A DNA stretch of 40,554 bases from Chloroflexota bacterium (GTDB lineage: Bacteria; Chloroflexota; Ktedonobacteria; Ktedonobacterales; Ktedonobacteraceae). Made by a program: the position numbers and the translations under genes. Each line of letters opens with the position of its first letter. Position 1 is the stretch's first letter. The notes below the pieces were generated by a model. The model was given only the letters and a program-made list of their open reading frames with translations. It ran no database searches and had not been told where the DNA came from. Shown here piece after piece: positions 35,301 through 40,554 of this stretch. The DNA is taken from contig CADDYT010000050.1 in the NCBI GenBank assembly GCA_902810755.1, forward strand, positions 1-40,554. Direction: 5' to 3'.

Positions 35301-35793
35301 GCGCCAGGAACGCCATTGCACCGTCGACGATATCAGGCACTATGGACAGGCATGGGTCTTGCCGCATCCCGAGCGCACGGCTCCCGATTTCATCTCGATG
35401 GTACGCGATGAGGTAATAGAGCGTCGAGCCGTAGAAGAAGCTATCCGCTACGAGCGCAGTCGAGGCTGGCTGGTGGAGAGCGTGGAGAGTGAGAACCGGG
35501 GATTCGATCTGATCTCACGTTCACCTGATGCACTGAATGCAAAGGTACGCTTTATTGAAGTCAAAGGTCGTGCCAGCATCGGTGAGGTGGCGCTGACTGA
35601 CAATGAATATAAGACGGCTGACCGTCTCAAGGATGACTATTGGCTCTATGTGGTGTACAATTGTGCTACGTCACCCGAACTCCATCCAGTCAAAGATCCG
35701 ACGCGGATGGACTGGGTTCCACGGGTACGGATTGAACATTACTTGGTAGATCCAGAAAGCATCTTGCAATTCGAGCAAGAAGATGATGGCTAG
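32377..35793 (+). CDS. SNF2-type helicase with C-terminal DUF3883 nuclease-like domain
   Basis: The 1138-aa protein has superfamily 2 helicase motifs: DDPGAGKT at about 126-133, DEAH at 227-230, TATPHKGD, and in lobe 2 VATEAAGEGINLQ and EQRMGRIHRYGQ at about 580-593. The C-terminus (about 1020-1130) is a DUF3883/NO VEIN-like domain of the PD-(D/E)XK type (NRGFDL ... FIEVKGR). The ATG at 32377 has GGGGAGG close upstream; the frame extends to 32308 without a site. Helicases of this kind next to a DNA adenine methylase occur in anti-phage islands such as class 1 DISARM (DrmD) and DUF1156/DUF499 islands. A defence role is likely. It is followed after 101 bases by the methylase gene. Confidence 0.87.
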   Translation: MQADQLRQNMIIRGPLFSEAVQVMMVSPMGESVQIFGKGLSSGRAYTSILSPEQLATLETPPESVPFDGDARKFRLGIEALRLGLAYEYDPYFALSIARVDPLPHQLEAVYDYFLAQPRIRFLLADDPGAGKTIMAGLLLKELKIRGLAKRTLIVTPANLLFQWQRELKDKFRETFEIVRGDVLRTNYGVNPWQEKNQVITSVAWASRIEDARESLLRSRWDLVIVDEAHRMSASSADKKTFAYQLGEALSEMTDHYLLMTATPHKGDPAQFCLFLRLLDQDVYGDVKSLEEAMRRNSAPFYLRRTKESLVTFPDPETGHTRKIFTNREVQTIDFQISDIELDFYTQLTNYVEDQSLKASLDPSARGRALGFTMAMLQRRFASSLCAVRRSLERMRERRQRILADPASYRQAQLEKELPDNYDELPDEEQQEILERLEGLVVSIEPTVLRAEIQELTGLIDQACLLEQREVESKLQKLKEEITEHGLFDDPKMKLLIFTEHKDTLDYLVKKIREWGLSVTAIHGGMKIGDRDTPNTRIYAEHEFWQECQVMVATEAAGEGINLQCCWLMINYDIPWNPVRLEQRMGRIHRYGQEKDCLVLNFVSTNTREGRVLQKLFERVAAIERELDPHHTGQIFNVLGDVFPSNLLEKLIRDMYASNQTEESITRRIVEEVDTERFRKIAYSALEGLAKRELNLAALVGKSAEAKERRLVPEVVEDFFVQAAPLVGVQPKEVARQSHVYRVGRIPRTLWPIGEQLEPRFGKLGRDYKQIIFNKKLLEQDPAFEWVTPGHPLFECVRESLWRQVEEELQRGAVFFDLYSEEPYHLDVFSAAIHDGRGNVLHRRLFVVQADLTGKVSIRQPTIFLDLVPTAADTELPDETALPTRDQLMLALWKKALQKFQAEISAQRQKEIDTIEQHVTISLQTIIDRENQKLIGLYTLKESGSKEPGLDGRIKQADEHLMALNTRLEQRLTELRQERHCTVDDIRHYGQAWVLPHPERTAPDFISMVRDEVIERRAVEEAIRYERSRGWLVESVESENRGFDLISRSPDALNAKVRFIEVKGRASIGEVALTDNEYKTADRLKDDYWLYVVYNCATSPELHPVKDPTRMDWVPRVRIEHYLVDPESILQFEQEDDG

Positions 35794-35894
35794 TGGTCAG
35801 ACAGGAAAGCCGAGAGCCGTTCCTGTTGAAAGGAATGGCTCTCAGGTGAACGATACTGCGTGACACGCCAGACGTGTGTAGAAGGTTACTATAG

Positions 35895-36578
35895 ATGAAC
35901 TATCCGAAGCGTCTTATAGAAGTTGACTTGCCAATTAAGCTGATTTCAGAGCACGCCCGCCGTGAGAAGAGTAGTGGACCGATATCGATGTTGCATATCT
36001 GGTGGGCAAGACGACCGCTTGCAGCTTGCCGGGCAGTGCTTTGCGCCGCGCTCTGGCCTGATCCTGCCGATGAAGACTGCCCTCCTGCCTTTCGCGCTGC
36101 TGCTGCCAGGATCCTTTGTGAGTTCGCAGAGAAGGTACGCAATGACCGCACGCTAGCGGAGCTTTGTGGACCTCACTTTAAGTATTGGCAGCGTGTTAAT
36201 CCTGCTATTCTCAAATCTGATTGGCAATTTTGTCCTGTGATGCGCTACTATCTCCTCGATTTTATTGCTGATTTTGCAAACCGAGAAGCTTCAACCAATC
36301 ATGTCTTTCTAGAAACGGCACGAAAACTCACTCAAGCTGCTCATGAGAGCCTTGGTGGCACACCCGGTACACGTCCACTCCTGGCTGATCCATTTGCGGG
36401 AGGAGGCGCGATCCCCCTAGAAGCTTTGCGTGTTGGTGCAGATGCGTTTGCATCAGACCTCAATCCTGTGGCGGTACTGCTTAATAAGGTAGTTCTAGAA
36501 TACATTCGGCTCTCCGCCCTTGAGGGGGAAATTCGGGGGAAAACCGAGAGGGAAAGAGGCGTCCTTCGTTCTACCTGA
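35895..36578 (+). pseudogene. DUF1156-type DNA methylase, truncated by ISL3 element
   Basis: The first 204 residues are the N-terminus of a DUF1156-containing adenine-specific DNA methylase: DLPIKLISEHARREKSS, WWARRPLAACRAV and the SAM-binding DPFAGGG (Asp165) followed by SDLNPVAVLLNKVVLEYI. At 36508 the frame enters the terminal repeat of an ISL3 element and continues for 23 foreign residues to a stop. Full proteins of the family are several hundred residues longer. The catalytic [DN]PP[YF] motif lies in the missing part, so the remnant cannot methylate. No downstream piece of the gene is seen right of the IS, so the rest was deleted. A GAAGG site precedes the ATG, and the gene followed the helicase as an operon. 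Confidence 0.85.
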
Positions 36579-37895
36579 GAAGAAATCCACCAATCAGGTG
36601 ACGGAGGACAGCCCTTGTCAAATCAGCATAACACGGAAGAAAGTTGCGCGAAAGAAGGAGTGTGGGTTCCCTTCGACATGCCGGAACTCCATCTCCTCTC
36701 GCAAGTCTGCCAGGAGACCGGCGTGATTCAAATTGAAGCGGTTGCAAGAGCCACACAAGCGATTTGCCCGTATTGTCAGCGGAAATGTGTCAAGATTCAT
36801 GATACGCGGAAAAGGAAGAAGCGAGATCTGGCCTTGCGAGGCTACCGAGTCGAACTCATCCTGCACAAACGTCGGTTCCGGTGCCTCTCGTGCCACAAAA
36901 GCTTTACCGAACCCGATCAAGTGGCGGGAAGACGGCGGAGAACGACGCACCGTTTCCGTGAAGAGATTGGCCACCAGGCCTGCAACCAGGCGGTCGCGCA
37001 GGTGGCCAAAGAGCAGCAGGTGAGTGCGCATTTCGTGCGTGATTGCTTTGAAACGGTGGCCACTCAGCAAATCGAGCGAGCAGGACTCCAGATCGATGAG
37101 CAGAGTCCCCTGAGCGCCCCGCCTTATCTGGGAATTGATGAATTTGCTCGGCGCAAGGGTCATGTGTATGAAACCATTCTCTGTGATCTGGAAAAGCGTC
37201 AGGTGATTGAGGTGTGTGATGGAAGAAAACAAGCAGAAGTCACGGCATTGCTTGAACGCCTGGATCACCCAGAAGCGGTGAAAGCGGTGAGTATGGATAT
37301 GAGCGCGTCCTTTCGTCCCGCCGTGCAACTCTGTTTGCCCCAGGCGCAGATTGTGGTGGACCATTTCCATGTGATCCAGCATGTGATGAAGGGTTTCAGG
37401 AAAGTGGTTTCCAGTTGGAGCCACAAAAAGGAGAGCAAAGCCTTGCTCGAAGGCAAACAGAAGCTCTTTCTCCTCGCTCACGAAGACCTCACCGAGTCAC
37501 AACAAAAGGAGCGGGCCCGGTTGGGCGAACAGCTTCCCGACTTGGAGACTGCCTGGCAACTCAAAGAAGGATTGCGAACCTGCTATGCCACCGCGACGGT
37601 GGAGACCGCGCCTGCGGAACTGGACAAGTGGATTGCGCAGGTCCAACAGGAGGGACCTGCACCCATGCGCCAAACCCTCTCGGCCTTCAAGCATTGGCGA
37701 CAAGAAATTCTCGCCTTTTTCCAGTTTTTGCCCACACGGATTTCCAATGGTTTTGTGGAAGGCAAAAACAATCGCACCAAAGCCATGATGCGTCAAGGCT
37801 ATGGCTATCGTAATCGGCAGCATTTACGCTTGCGGATTTTAGTGGGGGACGTGGCATGATTTTTTCACCACTTTCCCCCCAAAGGGCGGAGAGCC
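36508..37895 (+). mobile_element. ISL3-family insertion sequence, complete
   Basis: Terminal inverted repeats of 24 bases are found at 36508-36531 and 37872-37895 (outer part GGCTCTCCGCCCTT) with two mismatches. The element holds one intact transposase gene. ISL3 elements normally make an 8-bp target duplication; here the flanks (ATACATTC on the left, GACTATCT on the right) do not match, and different DNA lies on each side. This implies a deletion or rearrangement at one end after insertion. Confidence 0.92.
36615..37859 (+). CDS. ISL3-family transposase
   Basis: The 414-aa protein has the ISL3 layout: an N-terminal zinc-binding domain with CPYC and CLSC pairs, a helix-turn-helix region, and the DDE catalytic domain (LGIDEFARRKG, MDMSASFRPAV, VDHFHVIQHV and NGFVEGKNNRTKAMMRQGYGYRN with the Glu). 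The start is a TTG at 36615 preceded by GGAGG at a 7-base distance. Length is normal and no frameshift is seen, so the copy may be active. Confidence 0.93.
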   Translation: MSNQHNTEESCAKEGVWVPFDMPELHLLSQVCQETGVIQIEAVARATQAICPYCQRKCVKIHDTRKRKKRDLALRGYRVELILHKRRFRCLSCHKSFTEPDQVAGRRRRTTHRFREEIGHQACNQAVAQVAKEQQVSAHFVRDCFETVATQQIERAGLQIDEQSPLSAPPYLGIDEFARRKGHVYETILCDLEKRQVIEVCDGRKQAEVTALLERLDHPEAVKAVSMDMSASFRPAVQLCLPQAQIVVDHFHVIQHVMKGFRKVVSSWSHKKESKALLEGKQKLFLLAHEDLTESQQKERARLGEQLPDLETAWQLKEGLRTCYATATVETAPAELDKWIAQVQQEGPAPMRQTLSAFKHWRQEILAFFQFLPTRISNGFVEGKNNRTKAMMRQGYGYRNRQHLRLRILVGDVA

Positions 37896-37910
37896 GACTA
37901 TCTTGCAGGA

Positions 37911-37939
37911 TTGACATATGGAAAATTTTCCAGTATTCT
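37911..37939 (+). promoter_or_regulatory. Promoter with palindromic operator, MauE/MauD-like operon
   Basis: TTGACA (37911-37916), 17 bases and TATTCT (37934-37939) form a good promoter. Its spacer contains the perfect palindrome GGAAAATTTTCC (37920-37931), a likely operator where a bound repressor would block polymerase. It starts 15 bases outside the ISL3 element, so it belongs to the resident DNA. Confidence 0.6.
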
Positions 37940-38031
37940 TAGTATCGTAAAGGTATTAGAGAAGGCACATTGGGAAGAGTTTACGCAAACATAATTATTG
38001 TGTGTTTTCTGAACTAAGGGGACCCTAGACG

Positions 38032-38352
38032 ATGATCTGCGTAACAACTCGATTTCACCTCAGACATTTTTGGCAACTTATCCCGCTTTATCTCTCCTAT
38101 AGACATATACGGCGAGATCTCAAGGCTACGGCTGGTTTAATACGCTACTCTTTCCTCTTTCAAAATCCAGTTGTATGTTACACGTTTTCTATATGGGAAT
38201 CCGAGAAAGCTATCATGCAGTTTTCTAACACTCGTAGTCATATTCATGCTCTCCGTTCCGCTAAGAGATTGTGCCGGGGAATATGGTCGGCGTATTGGCG
38301 TATTGACTCTGTTAGCAGCACAGCAAATACATGGCCGGATTCAGTACCATGA
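38032..38352 (+). CDS. Small monooxygenase-like protein (ABM-type fold suspected)
   Basis: The 106-aa protein starts at an ATG preceded by GGGGA in a fitting position. The sequence (LIRYSFLFQNPVVCYTFSIWESEKAIMQFSN then SHIHALRSAKR) resembles small dimeric alpha-beta proteins related to antibiotic biosynthesis monooxygenases or DUF3291-like proteins, in which an SIWES-type strand-helix turn is typical. I am not certain of the family. It is the first gene after the promoter and lies 68 bases before the MauE-like gene, so it belongs to the same operon. Confidence 0.55.
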   Translation: MICVTTRFHLRHFWQLIPLYLSYRHIRRDLKATAGLIRYSFLFQNPVVCYTFSIWESEKAIMQFSNTRSHIHALRSAKRLCRGIWSAYWRIDSVSSTANTWPDSVP

Positions 38353-38420
38353 CCTCTCATGGCCGTCCATCCTTCCCATCCTCATCTTCTTGTACCAGCA
38401 TCCTTAAGAAAGGAATGAGT

Positions 38421-39044
38421 ATGAAATTCATTGTAGAGATAGCTTTGAGTGTTAGCTTAGGAATAATTTTTCTGATGAGTGCTATTCCTAAGCTTCGCCG
38501 CCCTAACGGTTTTCTCTTCGCTGTGCTGGAATATCGTATTCTGCCCCCTTTCCTTAGCAAATTCTATGGACGGCTTCTTCCTCCTTTAGAGTTGTTCCTT
38601 GCGCTCCTCCTGTTTACCGGGACAAATGTACGTCTAGCGGCCAGTGTTCTTTCGCTCCTGATTTGTAGTTTTTTGATTGCTGTGAGTATCAATATTGCGA
38701 GAGGCCGCGACCTTGATTGCAACTGTTTCGGTACAAAGCTACGTCGGAGGATTGGCTGGAGTTTGCTGATAGAAGATGGAATATTACTGATCTCTACTAT
38801 TGTGCTTGTAATTCTTGTACCAACCTGGATGGGATTGGAACCATGGTCTCTCTTTGGATTCTTTGAATTCTTTAATCTGCCATATTCTAACAATCTATTC
38901 GCTTTACTCATTTGTGTAGGGTTAACCCTATGCGCAACGGTTATGCTGAGACGAGCGATATTCAACCGAAATTGGCTGCTCTCCCGACCTTTAGAAAAGC
39001 GCAGACATAAAGTGTCATTGCTACAGAAAGGAAGACCCAGATGA
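38421..39044 (+). CDS. MauE/DoxX-like membrane protein
   Basis: The 207-aa protein has the MauE layout: an N-terminal helix followed by SAIPKLRRPNGF and a block of helices, a conserved CNCFG motif (in RDLDCNCFGTKL) between helices 3 and 4, and two or three further helices. MauE proteins are needed with MauD for disulfide formation or maturation of cysteine-rich periplasmic proteins such as the methylamine dehydrogenase small subunit. The ATG at 38421 lies six bases after AAAGGA; the ATG at 38415 is too close to it. The stop overlaps the next start (ATGA), which shows coupling with the MauD-like gene. Confidence 0.85.
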   Translation: MKFIVEIALSVSLGIIFLMSAIPKLRRPNGFLFAVLEYRILPPFLSKFYGRLLPPLELFLALLLFTGTNVRLAASVLSLLICSFLIAVSINIARGRDLDCNCFGTKLRRRIGWSLLIEDGILLISTIVLVILVPTWMGLEPWSLFGFFEFFNLPYSNNLFALLICVGLTLCATVMLRRAIFNRNWLLSRPLEKRRHKVSLLQKGRPR

Positions 39045-39694
39045 CAGGTTTCTGGCTTTTAAGCTACATTGTGTTATGGTTGTTGCTTGTAGGTCTCAGC
39101 CTCTTGATGCTGGGTCTCTTACGGCAAGTAGGTCTATTACAACGCCAATTAGACCGATTTGTGGATCGAGAGCAGGGGACGACAGATACAGATTTCATAC
39201 CTTTGGAAAAGGATGGCCCGGCTATCGGTTCGATTTTACCAGAACTAACTGCTACTACGATTAATACATCGACAACCCTGGTGTTTTCAACTTTATCCAA
39301 TGAATATGGAGTTCTCCTCCTATTTATGACCCCTTCTTGTAGAAGTTGCCAGGACGTAGTCAACCCGCTTAATAAACTTTTAGATAGCGGTGCATATAGT
39401 GGGAACGTGATTACTATTCTGAGATCCGATATACAGGGATGTCAGGCATTTTTGAGTGTCTTTCCTCTCAGCGTACCGGTTGTTTGTGATCGCGATAAAA
39501 AGATCACCAAGCAGTTTGATGTCCATCGTTCTCCCTTCGGATTGTTGTATGACGAGCAGGGTCATTTGATTAGAAAAGGCGTTGTACAGGAACTGGAAGA
39601 TATCCAAGCATTGCTTGGGGACACTTCAGTACCTCTAGCGGTACAGTCAAATGTATTTCCTCCTCTATCGTCCGTCACCAATATGCTTACCTGA
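39041..39694 (+). CDS. MauD-like membrane-anchored thioredoxin-fold protein
   Basis: The 217-aa protein has one N-terminal membrane anchor (about 5-27) and an extracytoplasmic thioredoxin-like domain with a CxxC active site, Cys100-Arg-Ser-Cys103 (PSCRSC). The following cis-Pro-like strand region reads SPFGLLYDEQG. The layout is that of MauD, the disulfide-handling factor for the cysteine-rich light subunit of methylamine dehydrogenase. It is coupled by an ATGA overlap to the MauE-like gene upstream and is followed after 42 bases by a Tat-exported protein with twelve cysteines, the likely client. Confidence 0.87.
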   Translation: MTGFWLLSYIVLWLLLVGLSLLMLGLLRQVGLLQRQLDRFVDREQGTTDTDFIPLEKDGPAIGSILPELTATTINTSTTLVFSTLSNEYGVLLLFMTPSCRSCQDVVNPLNKLLDSGAYSGNVITILRSDIQGCQAFLSVFPLSVPVVCDRDKKITKQFDVHRSPFGLLYDEQGHLIRKGVVQELEDIQALLGDTSVPLAVQSNVFPPLSSVTNMLT

Positions 39695-39736
39695 ACGAAT
39701 CAGCTTCCATTAGTCGATTAGAGAAAGAGGTGGCAC

Positions 39737-40108
39737 ATGTCAAAAATCATGAAATATTTGACCCAGGTCATGGCAGAACGTCCTTCTCGACGAGGCTTCA
39801 TCGCTATGATGGCGAAAGGTACTGCTGGTTTAGCAGCAATTATGGTAGGTGAATCTTTCAATAGGGGGCAAGCCCTTGCTTCTGGCCCCGATGGTCCCCC
39901 ACCGAACTGTAATAGTTCCAACCCCCTCTATTGCTGCGCGAATACCGGCCCTGCCTGTCCTACCAGCAGTTGCCCTTCTGGGACAAGTGTCGATTACACT
40001 TGGTATTGTTGTGAGCAAGGTCTTGGGACTATTCGATGTCAAGACTGCGCTTCTCAAACTGGACCTTGCTGCACCGCCGTTGCTATAATCAACGCTCCTT
40101 GCCCATAA
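39737..40108 (+). CDS. Tat-exported Cys-rich MauA-like mini-protein
   Basis: The 123-aa protein carries a twin-arginine signal (SRRGFIAMMAKGTAGLAAIM; Arg18-Arg19), with the mature part probably starting near residue 49. The mature part is about 75 residues with twelve cysteines. The stretch CPSGTSVDYTWYCC resembles the light chain of methylamine dehydrogenase (MauA) around the first of the two tryptophans that make its TTQ cofactor. Only one Trp (Trp89) exists here; the second Trp region is absent. It may be a small disulfide-rich secreted protein or peptide matured by the MauE/MauD-like pair. GAGG lies seven bases before the ATG. Confidence 0.8.
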   Translation: MSKIMKYLTQVMAERPSRRGFIAMMAKGTAGLAAIMVGESFNRGQALASGPDGPPPNCNSSNPLYCCANTGPACPTSSCPSGTSVDYTWYCCEQGLGTIRCQDCASQTGPCCTAVAIINAPCP

Positions 40109-40160
40109 GGCAAGCTTCCCAGCACAATGAAAGTTTGTCCTATATTTCAGGAGCGAGGTT

Positions 40161-40352
40161 ATGCCTATGTGGAAATTTCATCCTGGGAAATCTACTGTCA
40201 TGATACTCGTCAGTATTCTAGCTGGTAGTTTTCTTATTGCATTCCTGTTGCGTAAGCAGAGCGGGTTGGTCTTCACAGGGATGGCAGTGGAGTTACTTCT
40301 TTCGTTTGTCCTTGCGGCAATAACGGGGATGGCCCAGACCTCAACAACTTGA
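40161..40352 (+). CDS. Small membrane protein, 63 aa
   Basis: Two hydrophobic helices (TVMILVSILAGSFLIAFLL and AVELLLSFVLAAITG) separated by a short polar turn. AGGAG lies about eight bases before the ATG at 40161. It follows the Cys-rich protein by 52 bases on the same strand and is probably the last gene of the operon. I do not recognise the family. It ends only three bases before the first CRISPR repeat. Confidence 0.6.
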   Translation: MPMWKFHPGKSTVMILVSILAGSFLIAFLLRKQSGLVFTGMAVELLLSFVLAAITGMAQTSTT

Positions 40353-40355
40353 GGG

Positions 40356-40464
40356 GTTTCAATGATCTGTACGATCGGGTCCCTCGTGCAGGTAAAGTTG
40401 TATTGCCCTATGGCTCCCTTAACGGGCGTTTCAATGATCTGTACGATCGGGTCCCTCGTGCAGG
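40356..40464 (-). CRISPR. Two-repeat CRISPR array (one 35-bp spacer)
   Basis: Two identical 37-bp units at 40356-40392 and 40428-40464 (plus strand begins GTTTCAATGATCTGTACG) flank a 35-bp unique sequence at 40393-40427. Read on the minus strand the repeat ends in ATTGAAAC, the usual 3' end and crRNA handle of type I and type III repeats, so the array is probably transcribed leftward with its leader to the right. No third repeat follows in the remaining 90 bases and no cas gene is in the window. Repeat and spacer lengths are typical. Confidence 0.78.
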
Positions 40465-40554
40465 AGACCTCCACCCGTAAACGTTGGCTTCTGTCAGCAA
40501 GCTTGTATAGCGTCTCGTGTATAAGCACAGCTTTATGCCTGGGAGTACTATTAT
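40465..40554 (-). other. Possible CRISPR leader, cut by the window edge
   Basis: If the array reads leftward, the bases right of the second repeat are the leader. The stretch becomes moderately AT-rich toward the edge. It contains no gene and no further repeat. Assignment rests only on repeat orientation. Confidence 0.35.

Noticed and set aside
36618..37481. Long minus-strand frame (287 codons) opposite the ISL3 transposase
   Set aside because: It is the antisense shadow of a clear transposase gene, with no family resemblance.
36500..37903. Target-site duplication of the ISL3 element
   Set aside because: The eight bases on each side (ATACATTC and GACTATCT) do not match, so no duplication can be claimed.
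40178..40528. Minus-strand open frame of 116 codons with an internal peptide repeat (CTRDPIVQIIETP twice)
   Set aside because: The repeated peptide is just the translation of the two CRISPR repeats, and the frame also runs antisense through the 63-aa membrane protein gene.

Overview
The window looks like an accessory region of a Ktedonobacteria-type Chloroflexota chromosome. This is inference from gene content: three giant STAND/NB-ARC-TPR regulators (two with an XRE N-terminus, one with a cyclase-like N-terminus), tailoring enzymes of secondary metabolism, an IS701-like and an ISL3 element, HicB/recombinase fusions and a MauE/MauD-like operon. Much of the left part is visibly GC-richer than the stretches at about 28.6-32.3 kb and 37.9-40.5 kb, which suggests separate origins.

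Left part (1-24 kb). Two cassettes on the minus strand share one layout: an XRE-STAND-TPR regulator, then tailoring enzymes, then a small nucleotidyltransferase. Cassette A (282-5468) is regulator, unknown 148-aa protein, O-methyltransferase, nucleotidyltransferase. Cassette B (17432-23815) is regulator (without the LuxR tail), cytochrome P450, atypical SDR, SAM methyltransferase, nucleotidyltransferase. The regulators are paralogs and the two nucleotidyltransferases are near-copies. Between the cassettes lie an MFS exporter divergent from cassette A, a tandem SMI1/KNR4-like pair, a frameshifted IS701-like element, a frameshifted membrane protein gene, a two-gene operon (2TM protein and cyclase-STAND-TPR-LuxR regulator) and a VOC-domain gene that appears to be leaderless.

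Middle (24-28.6 kb). A HicB-like/recombinase-like fusion is followed by a 3' fragment of tRNA-Gly(TCC), nine copies of a 10-12 bp motif and a complete tyrosine recombinase. This looks like an integration-site region. Next comes a ComM/Mg-chelatase-like protein in which every catalytic ATPase motif is altered.

Right part (28.6-40.5 kb). Two overlapping VWA-domain genes, one with its VWA fold split by a roughly 400-residue insert that includes a membrane segment, point away from a SNF2-type helicase with a C-terminal DUF3883 domain. The helicase is followed by a DUF1156-type DNA methylase cut off after about 204 residues by an intact ISL3 element, so a helicase/methylase defence module has been broken. 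Beyond the IS, with its own promoter, is a small operon: a monooxygenase-like protein, a MauE-like membrane protein, a MauD-like thioredoxin-fold protein, a Tat-exported Cys-rich MauA-like mini-protein and a small membrane protein. The window ends in a two-repeat CRISPR array with no cas genes in view.

The strongest candidate for an undescribed system is the pseudo-ATPase ComM protein plus the two VWA proteins, next to an integrase and a helicase/methylase module. The second is the duplicated regulator-enzymes-nucleotidyltransferase cassette.
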